Shown here: positions 49,695 through 58,655 of the stretch, piece after piece
How the letters are laid out: each line of letters begins with the position of its first letter
How positions within the stretch are numbered: position 1 is the stretch's first letter
Assembly (NCBI RefSeq): GCF_052072235.1
Contig: NZ_CM125436.1
Coordinates: 5,450,001 to 5,514,000 of the forward strand
Direction: 5' to 3'
DNA from: Brevibacillus_D fluminis_A
GTDB lineage: Bacteria > Bacillota > Bacilli > Brevibacillales > Brevibacillaceae
Length of the DNA: 64,000 nt
Program-made: the position numbers and the translations under genes
The notes under the pieces: model-generated
What the model saw: only the letters and a program-made list of their open reading frames with translations
Database searches by the model: none
What the model was told of the DNA's origin: nothing

Positions 49695-50887
49695 TTCGCT
49701 CCCACCTGTTCTGTCACGTATACGTCCGCAGGCATTCCGGGGCGGAGCTTGTCGAAGCCGCTTTCCATGGCGACGGTGACGGCGAACACCATTTTGGTTC
49801 GCTCCGCTGTGGTCTGTACGTTTTTGGGCGTGAACTCCGCTTTGTCGGCTATCGAACGAATGACACCGGGGAACTGCTCATTCGGGTAAGCATCGACTTT
49901 TACCGTCACTTTCTGCCCGACATGCACTTGGCCAAGTTCAGCTTCCGGTATATATACCTTCACTTTGAGCTGATCCTTTTTCATCATGGTGAACAAGGTG
50001 GAACCCGCTTTTGCCAGCTCGCCTTGCGTAACGTTTTTGCGCAGGATGGAGCCGTCAGCCGAGGCAAGCACCTGTGTCTTTTCCTCCTGCAGCCTGGCTT
50101 CGTCCAGCTTTGCCTGGGCTTGCAGCTGTGCGGCCAAGAGCGCTTTCAGATTGTAATCCGTGCTTCCTTCCTGCAACAAGGCCAGATCGGCCTGCGCGCT
50201 GTCCATCTGCGCTTTTGACGTGCCGACGGTAGCCTGCGCCGCTTCCCAGTCTTCCTTTGCCGCGGCATACTGGGCCTGCGTTGAGGAGAGCTGCGCTCTC
50301 AATTGGTTCACCTGGGTTTGCGCCTGATTGACAACCTCGGCCTGTGCGTCCAGGTCCCGCTTGGAAACCGCACCGCTTGCGAACAGCCGATTTGTATCCT
50401 GCAAGCGGGATTGCTGGTACGCGAGCGTCTGCTTGGCGCCTTCCAGCTGGCTTTGCGCCTGATTCATCTGGTCTTGCACACGATCCAGATTCGCCTTGGC
50501 CTGTCTGACGCGCGCTTGTGCCACTGTCACTGCGGATGCGGCTTGCTGGACTTGTGCCGCTCCTTTTTTCAGCGTCTGGTTGCGGGACCCGGCTTTGGCT
50601 TCTTCCAATCGGGCGGTGGCCTGCATCAAGGCAGCCTCGGCTTCTTTGACGGCCAGCGCATAGCTTCTATCATCGATGACGGCGAGGACGTCATTCTTTT
50701 TGACCGCTGCTCCTTCATCCACATCCAGTTTCAGCAGAGTGCCGCCTACCTCCGCAACCACCGGCAGCTCTTCTGCTTCCAACGTCCCCGATAAGGCAGC
50801 CGCATCATGATGGGAAAACGAGCAGCCTGTTGTCAGTGCCAGCAAGGCGGCCGCAATCCCCCCGATCCAAAAGGTCCGTCGCATCAT
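49691..50887 (-). CDS. Membrane-fusion (HlyD-type) lipoprotein
   Basis: A 398-residue periplasmic-adaptor-like protein with a lipoprotein signal (LLALTTGC, Cys22). It has a biotinyl-lipoyl-like half (VVAEVGGTLLKLDVDEGAAVKKNDVLAVIDD), a long Ala/Gln-rich coiled coil (about 80-250), the second lipoyl half (VLASADGSILRKNVTQGELAKAGS) and a beta barrel (VKVYIPEAELGQVHVGQKVTVKVDAYP). First gene of the exporter operon (YbhG-like in E. coli ybhGFSR). In a Gram-positive it probably contacts the permease outside the membrane. Confidence 0.9.
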   Translation of the reverse strand: MMRRTFWIGGIAAALLALTTGCSFSHHDAAALSGTLEAEELPVVAEVGGTLLKLDVDEGAAVKKNDVLAVIDDRSYALAVKEAEAALMQATARLEEAKAGSRNQTLKKGAAQVQQAASAVTVAQARVRQAKANLDRVQDQMNQAQSQLEGAKQTLAYQQSRLQDTNRLFASGAVSKRDLDAQAEVVNQAQTQVNQLRAQLSSTQAQYAAAKEDWEAAQATVGTSKAQMDSAQADLALLQEGSTDYNLKALLAAQLQAQAKLDEARLQEEKTQVLASADGSILRKNVTQGELAKAGSTLFTMMKKDQLKVKVYIPEAELGQVHVGQKVTVKVDAYPNEQFPGVIRSIADKAEFTPKNVQTTAERTKMVFAVTVAMESGFDKLRPGMPADVYVTEQVGAK

Positions 50888-50910
50888 GATAATTCCCCCT
50901 CCAGATTAAA

Positions 50911-50945
50911 AGTGAGTAATCACTCGCTTTTTTGAACTCATTATA
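50911..50945 (-). promoter_or_regulatory. Exporter operon promoter with TetR-like operator
   Basis: A TATAAT -10 (50940-50945, minus strand) is followed, in the transcribed direction, by the palindrome AGTGA-GTAA-TCACT (50911-50924), of the form bound by many TetR repressors. Its place just after the transcription start fits repression. A good -35 was not seen. Confidence 0.6.
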
Positions 50946-51007
50946 TGCTCTTTCCTTTCACTTGTATATCCCCTTTTTCTATCCTCTCCCTTTCCGCATT
51001 TCAGACA

Positions 51008-51050
51008 CAAAAACACCCGGAAGCAGCCTCTTGGCCATCATCCGGGTGTT
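51008..51050 (-). terminator. Terminator after the DUF4760-like gene
   Basis: AACACCCGG (51012-51020) pairs with CCGGGTGTT (51042-51050), followed on the minus strand by TTTTTGTG. Confidence 0.8.
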
Positions 51051-51065
51051 GATACCGCTATGTAC

Positions 51066-51488
51066 TCATTTGGCATACGGAAGGTTGGGGACGTATTCGG
51101 TTCCTTTCACCCTGCCGATCCATTCCAGCTCGGCAAGCGCCAGACTCTCAAAGTTCTCCGCTACATGCACGTCTCCGCCTTCACGAATTCCTGCGATAAT
51201 CGGATACAGTTTGCTGAAAATGCCATTGATGTACCACATGTCAAACAAAAGGTCGGGATGAACAAGCCTGTTTTTGAACAGAACGCCTACCATTTCGAAA
51301 AAGCCATACAGCGTTTGAAAGTTCATGTACCCGTCACTTCCGACCGGGAATCTCTCCAGAAACTGCTCATAGGTTCCATCCGTCACTTCTTGGCTCAACC
51401 AGCGCCGCGCCGCGCGAATGCGTTCCGATTCGAATTGGTCATACAGGCGCAGGATGATTTCTGCGTCCTGGAAAGTAGGGACCACCAT
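51066..51488 (-). CDS. Hypothetical protein, DUF4760-like
   Basis: A 140-residue soluble protein, mostly helical, without signal peptide or catalytic motif that I recognise. The spacing of aromatic and acidic residues (IILRLYDQFESERIRAARRWL, FQTLYGFFEMVGVLFKNRLVHPDLLFDMW) resembles the DUF4760 family, but the match is by eye. GGGAGG precedes the ATG; the gene has its own terminator and is divergent from the phosphatase gene across 99 bases that include the symmetrical string ATACT-TGT-AGTAT (51516-51528). Confidence 0.65.
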   Translation of the reverse strand: MVVPTFQDAEIILRLYDQFESERIRAARRWLSQEVTDGTYEQFLERFPVGSDGYMNFQTLYGFFEMVGVLFKNRLVHPDLLFDMWYINGIFSKLYPIIAGIREGGDVHVAENFESLALAELEWIGRVKGTEYVPNLPYAK

Positions 51489-51587
51489 GCTTTTTTTCCT
51501 CCCTTATCTTGTCATATACTTGTAGTATCGCATCTGCCATACATACAGACAAGCAGGAAGAAAAAGGCAAAGAGGAGACGGAACGAC

Positions 51588-52127
51588 ATGAAACGTATTT
51601 ATTTGATCAGACATTGCCAGGCACACGGCCAAGAACCCGACGCGCCCTTGACGGCGACCGGACAAGACCAGGCGGTACAGCTCGCCTCCTTCCTGGAACC
51701 ATTGGCAATCGAGCGCATTGTCTCCAGCCCCTTTTTGCGGGCATGCCAGACCATCGAACCGTTCGCCCAGCGGAAAGCTCTCTCTGTTGAGACAGACTCA
51801 CGGTTGACAGAACGCGTTCTATCGTCCGTTCCCCTCGATGATTGGCTTACGCCTTTGTCCCAATCATTCGACGATTTGGACTTGTGCCTTGAAGGCGGCG
51901 AATCAAACCGCACCGCCATGCAGCGCGGCGCTGCAGCTATCCGAGACATCCTTGCGCACCATGCCGAGGCAACCGCAGTAGTGACCCACGGCGGCCTGAT
52001 GACCTTGCTGCTCAAGCATTTCGACGACCGGTATGGATTTGCCGAGTGGAAAGCACTCACCAATCCCGATGTCTACGTCTTGCGCTTTTCATCGGACGGG
52101 ACGCAGATCGAGCGCATGTGGGCTTGA
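51588..52127 (+). CDS. Histidine phosphatase (phosphoglycerate-mutase-like), RHC variant
   Basis: A 179-residue histidine-phosphatase superfamily member. The catalytic N-terminal motif is LIRHCQAHGQE, with the nucleophilic His9 in RHC rather than the usual RHG; VSSPFLRACQTIEPF and VVTHGGLMTLLL supply the other phosphate-binding Arg and His. SRLTERVLSSVPLDDW provides the likely acid residue. Substrate unknown (small phosphatases such as CobC, GpmB and YhfR share the fold). ATG at 51588 has GAGGAG ten bases upstream; an in-frame upstream stretch covering the opposite-strand gene is rejected. Confidence 0.85.
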   Translation: MKRIYLIRHCQAHGQEPDAPLTATGQDQAVQLASFLEPLAIERIVSSPFLRACQTIEPFAQRKALSVETDSRLTERVLSSVPLDDWLTPLSQSFDDLDLCLEGGESNRTAMQRGAAAIRDILAHHAEATAVVTHGGLMTLLLKHFDDRYGFAEWKALTNPDVYVLRFSSDGTQIERMWA

Positions 52128-52131
52128 AAAA

Positions 52132-52159
52132 CAAAAAAGGTACCCCTACACGAGTACCT
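52132..52159 (-). terminator. Terminator of the HD-GYP gene (overlaps its stop)
   Basis: AGGTAC/GTACCT stem (52138-52143, 52154-52159), followed on the minus strand by TTTTTT. The hairpin loop contains the stop codon region of the HD-GYP gene. Confidence 0.6.
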
Positions 52160-53483
52160 CTTCCAATGTCGCTTCGTTTTGCGTAGCCATGCGGCCCTCC
52201 GAACGGATCATTGCCTCCAGTTTATCAGGGGGCAATTTTTTTATGTATTGGACGAACACCCGGGCCAACTCTACATCGAATTGCGTGCCAGCACCAGCGT
52301 CGATACGATTGAGCGCTTCATCCACCGGCATCCCTTTCCGATAAGGGCGATCAGACACCATCGCGTCAAACGCATCGGCTACGGCCAATATGCGAGCGAT
52401 CAGCGGAATTTGCTCCCCTTTCAACCCATCGGGATACCCTTTTCCGTCAATCCGCTCATGATGGGAACGGATCGCGGGCAAAAGCTCTTCGAACACGCCT
52501 GACTGCTTCAGGATTTGATAGCCGATGACAGGGTGCTCCTTGATTCGTTCATATTCCTCGTCCGTCAGCTTGCCTTCTTTTTTCAGAATATAGTCCTCGA
52601 TCCCGATCTTTCCAATATCATGCAAAATCCCGCCAAAATACACATCATCCACAAATCTTTGCGAGGCGTGCAGCTCTTTGGCAATCTCGCGCCCAAAGGA
52701 GGCTACGCGATGCGAATGCCCATGCGTGTATGGATCTCTCGCATCGACGGAGTGCGCCAACGCCGTCAGGAAGGAATGATTGAGCGAGTTCACTTCAGCG
52801 ACTTTCTCTTCAAGCTTGATCAACCCGTTGAAATATTGGCGAAACACGACGTTGATCGTCAAGAAAGCGATGGAAACCGGCAAAATCGCCAGCCAGCCGA
52901 AATGCGCAACCAGCCTTGCGCCGATATCCCCCATGATCATGAGCAAAAAGTAGACGCTTGTGCCGCCCCGCACCATTTCCTTGACTTTGGTCCACCACGA
53001 CACGTTGACATAGTGAGAGATGAGAATCGCGCATAGTCCCGTGTTCGCCACAAAGAAAACGAACATGAGCAGCACGTCGGCAATCATCCAGGGGATGTTG
53101 TAGGAATCCAGCCACGTTTTCAGACAGCCGACGATCCAGATCGTGACCAGCCATTGGCCGATATTCGGCAGCATTTTCTTATGCGCCTTGAACAAAAAGG
53201 CCAGCAATATATTTTCCAGGATGGCTGACCATGTTCCCAACCACGTTCCCTCCAGCAAAATGCCGGAGAGAATGATTGCGCTGTTTAAGGTTAGTACCGC
53301 ATGATAGGTACGAATGGGAGCAAAACAGACGATTACCGTCAGAAGCGTATAAATGAACAAAATCTGCAGGTTCTCTTTGGACTCCCAGTCTTGCATCACA
53401 TAGAGCAAAATGAGCAGCGCCAAAATCGGGAATCCGACGGTAACAAATATTCCTTTAAGTCGCAAGCTAATGTTTTGGCGCAT
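52146..53483 (-). CDS. Membrane HD-GYP domain phosphodiesterase
   Basis: A 445-residue protein: six to seven hydrophobic helices (about 10-215) as a membrane sensor module, then an HD-GYP domain (about 232-425) with metal-binding HD in LHDIGKIGI (288-289), His341-His342 and the GYP region DGKGYPDGL (346-353). HD-GYP enzymes degrade cyclic di-GMP or related dinucleotides. The signature here is GKGYP, close to the canonical. Its ATG lies 17 bases inside the upstream membrane protein gene, so the two are coupled and may act together. Confidence 0.88.
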   Translation of the reverse strand: MRQNISLRLKGIFVTVGFPILALLILLYVMQDWESKENLQILFIYTLLTVIVCFAPIRTYHAVLTLNSAIILSGILLEGTWLGTWSAILENILLAFLFKAHKKMLPNIGQWLVTIWIVGCLKTWLDSYNIPWMIADVLLMFVFFVANTGLCAILISHYVNVSWWTKVKEMVRGGTSVYFLLMIMGDIGARLVAHFGWLAILPVSIAFLTINVVFRQYFNGLIKLEEKVAEVNSLNHSFLTALAHSVDARDPYTHGHSHRVASFGREIAKELHASQRFVDDVYFGGILHDIGKIGIEDYILKKEGKLTDEEYERIKEHPVIGYQILKQSGVFEELLPAIRSHHERIDGKGYPDGLKGEQIPLIARILAVADAFDAMVSDRPYRKGMPVDEALNRIDAGAGTQFDVELARVFVQYIKKLPPDKLEAMIRSEGRMATQNEATLEEVLV

Positions 53484-54015
53484 AGTGTTTACCTTCTCGC
53501 AGGCGGATTAAAGATAGCGGTTTATTCATGATGCGTTGCACGAGCAGGAAGGTACCCAAGATTACAAAAAGATCGCCAATGCTGATGACGCGTTTAAAGT
53601 AAAAAGGCTTGTAAATGAAATCTGCGAGAAACGGGAGATTCGTTTCTTCATTGAGCAGCACATGCTTGAAATCAGTACCGGCAATCAGTGTTTCCAATGG
53701 GAAAGGCACTTTCGTCGCCTGCTCCAGATCGACAGGCATCCTGCCGTAATTCGCCCAGATCACCAACGCATTCAGGAGCCACCCGATCATAAAAATGCGC
53801 ATGTCCTCATGCTCGCGGTTACCATAGAAGAACAATAGCGTAAATACGTACGAGATCGAGACCAGCACTCCGGCATACTCGCCGACAAACGCGGAGCCTA
53901 TTTGCAAAAGGATGCTGATTCCGAGCGCCCACAAGCTGCGAAACTGGGGCATCTCCCGAATCCGGCCCCCTCTAAGGAAGGCGATCACAAACGAAACGAC
54001 TACCACGTCCAACAT
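53467..54015 (-). CDS. DUF5317-like membrane protein
   Basis: A 182-residue protein with five to six hydrophobic helices, including SLWALGISILLQIGSAFVGEY and SIGDLFVILGTFLLVQRIMN, and GNREHEDMRIFMIGWLLNALVIWANYGRMPV in the middle. The GWLLNALVIWANGGRMPV-type block is typical of DUF5317 proteins. Function unknown. It shares 17 bases with the HD-GYP gene downstream, a pairing that suggests a sensory accessory role (inference). GAGGAGG lies 11 bases before the ATG. Confidence 0.7.
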   Translation of the reverse strand: MLDVVVVSFVIAFLRGGRIREMPQFRSLWALGISILLQIGSAFVGEYAGVLVSISYVFTLLFFYGNREHEDMRIFMIGWLLNALVIWANYGRMPVDLEQATKVPFPLETLIAGTDFKHVLLNEETNLPFLADFIYKPFYFKRVISIGDLFVILGTFLLVQRIMNKPLSLIRLREGKHYAPKH

Positions 54016-54230
54016 TTATGGATGTTCCTCCTCTTTTTTTCATCTATCTATCTGTATGAAAAACCAGGTTACACCGATTCTTTGGCGGAACCTTGATTAT
54101 TGCACATACTTATCTGTTATAGAAACTTGGCTCCGCCAAGCCTTTGGCGGAGCCTTCGTTGCGCTTTCCCATCTGCCGAAAAAGCAACCTCTTCAAGAAG
54201 CGGCTGCCTTCCAATTATTTGCTGCTCGGT
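54016..54230. other. Intergenic region with hairpin and imperfect direct repeat
   Basis: Holds a perfect 9-base stem GGCTCCGCC (54129-54137) / GGCGGAGCC (54146-54154), without a strong T run, and two near-copies of TTTGGCGGARCCTT (from 54081 and from 54143). The hairpin could end the short peptide gene next to it. No gene is seen. Confidence 0.4.
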
Positions 54231-54311
54231 TTAGGGGTAAGCGCTCCAGCCAGCGGAAGTCGCTGCTACGATGCCCGCAACAACCAGTACAGCGAAAAAT
54301 ACTTTTTTCAT
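54231..54311 (-). CDS. Short hydrophobic peptide (26 aa), unknown
   Basis: ATG at 54309-54311 encodes MKKVFFAVLVVAGI followed by VAATSAGWSAYP and TAA. It has an excellent ribosome site, GGGAGGAG six bases upstream. The layout (two lysines, about 14 hydrophobic residues, then a small polar tail with Trp and Tyr) is that of a secreted signal-peptide-like product or a small membrane peptide. TSA could be a signal peptidase site releasing GWSAYP, which would be in the size range of exported signalling peptides; this is speculation. No receptor gene is adjacent. A weak catabolite-responsive-element-like string lies at 54340-54353. Confidence 0.55.
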   Translation of the reverse strand: MKKVFFAVLVVAGIVAATSAGWSAYP

Positions 54312-54453
54312 ACGGCTCTCCTCCCATACGACAAGAATTCGAAAACGCTTTCTTTACAAAGATGATAATTGCAAATCTTGTTGTATCTTCATCTTACAAA
54401 GAATTAGGTAATAGGATAATAGTTCACTAGACCTATATTATCCAAATTTCCCG

Positions 54454-54491
54454 AAGAAAAGCGGTTCCGTCCAAATGGGAGGGAACCGCTT
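54454..54491 (-). terminator. Terminator after argF
   Basis: AAGCGGTTCC and GGAACCGCTT pair perfectly around a 13-base loop; the minus-strand hairpin ends in TTTTCTT, right after the argF stop. The 54312-54453 stretch upstream holds no gene that I can see. Confidence 0.85.
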
Positions 54492-54499
54492 CAATTTCC

Positions 54500-55471
54500 T
54501 TACATAACTGCCGCCAAAATCGCTTTCTGCGCATGCAGTCTATTTTCAGCCTGATCAAATACAACCGAGTTCGGTCCATCGATCACGCCTGCTGTCACTT
54601 CCTCGCCACGGTGGGCAGGCAAGCAATGCATGAACAGATGATCCGGGTCAGCCAGTTTGGCAATTTGCTCATTCACTTGGTAATCCGCAAAAGCTTTCAG
54701 GCGAATCTCGTTTTCCGCTTCAAAGCCCATGCTGGTCCAAACATCGGTGTACAAGACGTCGGCACCGGAAGATGCTTCTTGCGGGTCGTTGGTCAAAATG
54801 ACCTTGGCGCCGCTCTTCGCAGCCAGCAGCTTGGTCTGTTCCGCTACCTCGGCCTCCAGCTCATAGCCTTTCGGCGTCGCCACGCGGACCTCCACGCCCA
54901 AAGCAGCGGCAGCAAGCACCAGCGAGGCAGCCACATTGTTGCCGTCTCCCAGATACGCCATCTTGACGCCTTCCAGCTTGCCTTTGTGCTCCAGGATGGT
55001 CAGCATGTCGGCGAGCGCCTGGCATGGATGGAAGCGGTCGGTCAAACCATTGATGATCGGAATCGATGCATGCTCCGCCAGCAGTTCCACATCAGCATGG
55101 GAATAGGTACGGATCATGATGGCATCGACATAGCGGGACAGCACTTTCGCGGTATCGCTGATCGGCTCGCCGCGCCCAAGTTGCAACTCTTTTCCGCTCA
55201 TGAACATCGCCAAACCGCCCAGCTGGTACATGCCGACTTCAAAAGAAACGCGCGTGCGGGTAGAAGCCTTGTCAAAAATCATCCCCAGCGTTTTTCCTTT
55301 GAGCGGTTGATACAGATGGCCGTTCTTCTGCATCTCTTTTAACTGCAACGCAGATTGGAGCAGGTACGACAGTTCCTCTCCGGTAAACTCGTCGACGCGC
55401 AGCACATCTTTTCCTTTAAGGCTTTGCGATTGCAATTTTTGATAATGTTCCAATATCTTCACATTCATCAT
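54500..55471 (-). CDS. argF: ArgF, ornithine carbamoyltransferase
   Basis: Transfers the carbamoyl group to ornithine to make citrulline. The 323-residue protein has the carbamoyl-phosphate motif STRTRVSFE, DRFHPCQALADM and the ornithine-binding HCLPAHRGEEV. ATG at 55469-55471 is chosen because AAGGAGG lies nine bases upstream; this still overlaps the end of carB by 56 bases, an unusually long overlap that implies tight coupling to carbamoyl-phosphate synthesis. Last gene of carA-carB-argF. Confidence 0.97.
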   Translation of the reverse strand: MMNVKILEHYQKLQSQSLKGKDVLRVDEFTGEELSYLLQSALQLKEMQKNGHLYQPLKGKTLGMIFDKASTRTRVSFEVGMYQLGGLAMFMSGKELQLGRGEPISDTAKVLSRYVDAIMIRTYSHADVELLAEHASIPIINGLTDRFHPCQALADMLTILEHKGKLEGVKMAYLGDGNNVAASLVLAAAALGVEVRVATPKGYELEAEVAEQTKLLAAKSGAKVILTNDPQEASSGADVLYTDVWTSMGFEAENEIRLKAFADYQVNEQIAKLADPDHLFMHCLPAHRGEEVTAGVIDGPNSVVFDQAENRLHAQKAILAAVM

Positions 55472-58400
55472 GATTGTCACCCTCCTTTTTCGTCAGTGAA
55501 GCCACATACAGCTCGAATGTCTCAACAGCCGTGAACAGCGGGATTCCTTTTTGCACCGCCAAACCGCGGAGCCGGAACCCTGTACGTCCGTGCCGGTTTC
55601 CTTTTGTTGCGGTAATGAAAGCGAGCGTCAGGCCGCCCGATTGGATCAATTGGCCAAAATCTTGCTCATTTTCAACGATGGCTGTGACAGCCACGCCTGC
55701 GTTTTGCAGCCATGACGCCGTGCCTTTGGTTGCGGCAAAGCGGATGCCTCGCTTGTGCAGTTCGGTTACAGATGCCACCAGCTTCGCTTTATCATCGTCA
55801 GCGAGCGAAATGAACAGCGTATCGTTTGGCACAAGCTTCGGATACGATGAGTCCTTGAACCGGAACGCTTTGGCCGCCGCTTCTTCAAACGTGCGCCCCA
55901 AGCCGAGAATTTCGCCGGTCGATTTCATTTCCGGTCCGAGCACCGGATCGACGCCGTTCAGCTTGATCGTGGAGAAGACTGGCGCTTTGACGACGGCAAA
56001 CGAAATCTCGGGCAAAAGCCCTGTTCCGTAACCCATCGCTGCGAGTTTTTCCCCCAATTGTGCCCGAACAGCCAGCTCGACCATCGGCACCTTTGTCACT
56101 TTGCTTACGATCGGCACGGTTCGGGACGCGCGCGGGTTCACTTCAAGCACGTAAATCATGTCGCCCGCCACGACGAACTGGATATTGATCAGCCCCACCG
56201 CCTGCATTTTCTCAGCGATCCGTTTGGCGTAATCGACCAGTGTCGTCTTTTGCCCTTCTGTCAAATTCGGCGCCGGGAAGAGCGCCATGCTGTCGCCGGA
56301 GTGCACGCCTGCTTTTTCGACGTGTTGGAAAATGCCTGGAACCAGCACATCGGTACCGTCGCAGACAGCGTCCACTTCGACTTCCATGCCAGGAATATAT
56401 TTATCTACCAAGAGCGGGAAAAAGCTCTTCATCAATTGATTGTTGAGCCAGCCTTCTACGGCTGTCGTCAATTCCACTTTGTCCTGAACGACGATCATGC
56501 CTTGACCGCCGATTACGTAAGAGGGGCGCAGCAAGACCGGATAGCCGATCTCCTCAGCTGTTTCAAGCGCTCCCGCGAGCGATTCCACACCGCGGCCAGG
56601 AATGTGCGGGATGTCCAGATCGCGCAGCATTTGGTAAAACAGCTCGCGGTCTTCCACCATGTCAATGGAAGCGAGGGACGTGCCCATGATCGTCATTCCG
56701 GCTTCTGCCAACGGTTGTGCCAGATTGATCGCGGTCTGCCCGCCGAACTGGACCATGACGCCTTTTACGCCTTCGCGTTCGGCCACATGCAAGACATCTT
56801 CTACCGTAAGCGGTTCAAAATAAAGGTGATCCGCTGTTTCGTAGTCCGTGCTGACCGTCTCCGGATTGTTGTTCACGACGATCGCCGCGATGTCTTTGGC
56901 TTGCAGCGACTTGGCTGCATGAACCGAGCAGTAGTCGAACTCGATCCCTTGCCCGATCCGAATCGGCCCCGAGCCAAGCACCATCACTTTTTGCCCGTCA
57001 ATGTCAGCCACTTCGTCTGCGCCTTGCCAGGTTGAGTAGTAGTAAGGCGTTTGCGCATCGAATTCAGCTGCGCACGTATCTACGATTTTATAGCTTGGCG
57101 TAAGTCCGAACTCCTTGCGCTTCGCTCGTACGGTCGCGGCGTCGACGCCTGTCAGTTGGGCGATCGTCTGGTCGGCGAAGCCTTGCTTTTTGGCTGCTGC
57201 CAGCGTTTCCGCCGAGATGTTGTCCCATCCTGCTGCGGCAAGCTGCTGCTCGGTGCGAACGATCCGGGCGATGCAGCGCAGGAAGAACGGATCGACACCG
57301 GTTATTTGTTGGATCTCTTCTTCGGTAAAGCCTTTCCGCATCGCTTCCGCAAGCGCGAACAGGCGCAGATCAGACGCGTCTTTCAGCGCCAGGGTCAGTT
57401 CATCCTTGGACAGAGCGGCCACGTCTGCACGCTCCAGATGAATGCAGCCAAGCTCCAAGGAGCGCACGGCCTTCAACAAGCCTGCATCGAGATTGCGGGC
57501 AATCGCCATCACTTCACCGGTCGCTTTCATTTGCGTACCGAGCAAGCGGTCTGCCAACGGGAACTTGTCGAATGGCCAGCGCGGGATTTTGACTACCACA
57601 TAGTCCAAAGCCGGCTCAAAGCTGGCATACGTGTATCCGGTGATCGGGTTCAGCACTTCATCCAGACGGTAGCCTAACGCCAATTTCGCCGCAATCCGTG
57701 CGATCGGATAGCCGGTCGCTTTGGAAGCCAGCGCGCTTGAGCGGCTTACCCGTGGGTTCACTTCGATCAAATAATATTGATCCGAATACGGGTCCAATGC
57801 GAATTGAATGTTGCAGCCGCCCACAACGCCCAGCGCGCGAATCACCTTGGTCGAAACGCTGCGAAGCATTTGGTACTGCTGATCCGTCAATGTTTGCGAT
57901 GGCGCCACGACGATGCTGTCGCCGGTGTGAATGCCGACCGGATCGAGGTTTTCCATGTTGCAGACGATGATGCACGTATCATTGTCGTCGCGCATGACCT
58001 CGTACTCGATCTCCTTCCAGCCTTTGACGCTGCGTTCGATCAGCACTTGGTTGATCGGGCTCGCGTCGAGGCCACGGGTAGCTACTTCCAGCAGTTGTGC
58101 CTCGTTGTCGGCAATTCCGCCGCCCGCGCCGCCCAATGTGAAAGCAGGGCGCACGATGACCGGATAACCGATGGAAGTAGCGAAACGGACCGCATCCTCC
58201 ACAGACTCTACCGTTTCACTCTCCGGTACAGGCTCGCCGATTTTTTTCATCAGCTGCTTGAACAACTCGCGGTCTTCCCCGTTTTGAATAGTGGAAAGCG
58301 GCGTTCCCAGCAGGTTTACCTGGTATTTTTCCAAAACGCCCGCCTCTGACAGCGAGACAGCCAGATTCAAGCCCGTTTGGCCGCCAAGCGTCGGGAGCAA

Positions 58401-58655
58401 GCCGTCCGGACGCTCCTTGGCGATGATGGCTGTCAACGATTCAACCGTCAGCGGTTCGAGATAAACTTTATCGGCCACCTGCTCATCTGTCATGATGGTA
58501 GCCGGGTTGTTGTTTACGAGAACGACCTGCACGCCCTCTTCTTTCAAAGAAAGGCAGGCTTGTGCTCCAGCGTAGTCGAATTCAGCCGCCTGACCGATCA
58601 CAATCGGGCCAGAGCCGATGACTAGCACTTTCTTGATGTGTTCGATCTTAGGCAT
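55416..58655 (-). CDS. carB: CarB, carbamoyl-phosphate synthase large subunit
   Basis: Makes carbamoyl phosphate from bicarbonate, ammonia from CarA, and two ATP. At 1079 residues it is full length. The protein shows the two homologous ATP-grasp halves (VLVIGSGPIVIGQAAEFDYAG and VMVLGSGPIRIGQGIEFDYCS begin each) and a C-terminal regulatory domain with FAATKGTASWLQNAGV. The start overlaps carA by eight bases. Placed between carA and argF and under an ARG box, it is the arginine-specific enzyme. Confidence 0.97.
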   Translation of the reverse strand: MPKIEHIKKVLVIGSGPIVIGQAAEFDYAGAQACLSLKEEGVQVVLVNNNPATIMTDEQVADKVYLEPLTVESLTAIIAKERPDGLLPTLGGQTGLNLAVSLSEAGVLEKYQVNLLGTPLSTIQNGEDRELFKQLMKKIGEPVPESETVESVEDAVRFATSIGYPVIVRPAFTLGGAGGGIADNEAQLLEVATRGLDASPINQVLIERSVKGWKEIEYEVMRDDNDTCIIVCNMENLDPVGIHTGDSIVVAPSQTLTDQQYQMLRSVSTKVIRALGVVGGCNIQFALDPYSDQYYLIEVNPRVSRSSALASKATGYPIARIAAKLALGYRLDEVLNPITGYTYASFEPALDYVVVKIPRWPFDKFPLADRLLGTQMKATGEVMAIARNLDAGLLKAVRSLELGCIHLERADVAALSKDELTLALKDASDLRLFALAEAMRKGFTEEEIQQITGVDPFFLRCIARIVRTEQQLAAAGWDNISAETLAAAKKQGFADQTIAQLTGVDAATVRAKRKEFGLTPSYKIVDTCAAEFDAQTPYYYSTWQGADEVADIDGQKVMVLGSGPIRIGQGIEFDYCSVHAAKSLQAKDIAAIVVNNNPETVSTDYETADHLYFEPLTVEDVLHVAEREGVKGVMVQFGGQTAINLAQPLAEAGMTIMGTSLASIDMVEDRELFYQMLRDLDIPHIPGRGVESLAGALETAEEIGYPVLLRPSYVIGGQGMIVVQDKVELTTAVEGWLNNQLMKSFFPLLVDKYIPGMEVEVDAVCDGTDVLVPGIFQHVEKAGVHSGDSMALFPAPNLTEGQKTTLVDYAKRIAEKMQAVGLINIQFVVAGDMIYVLEVNPRASRTVPIVSKVTKVPMVELAVRAQLGEKLAAMGYGTGLLPEISFAVVKAPVFSTIKLNGVDPVLGPEMKSTGEILGLGRTFEEAAAKAFRFKDSSYPKLVPNDTLFISLADDDKAKLVASVTELHKRGIRFAATKGTASWLQNAGVAVTAIVENEQDFGQLIQSGGLTLAFITATKGNRHGRTGFRLRGLAVQKGIPLFTAVETFELYVASLTKKEGDNHDECEDIGTLSKIAIAKP

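Noticed and set aside
54020..54075. A sigma-E-type sporulation promoter before the DUF5317-like gene (CATACAG on the minus strand)
   Set aside because: The -35 part (GAATC at 15 bases) is too weak to support it.
54081..54160. CRISPR-like repeat pair (TTTGGCGGARCCTT twice)
   Set aside because: Only two imperfect short copies, one of them part of a hairpin; no array and no cas genes.
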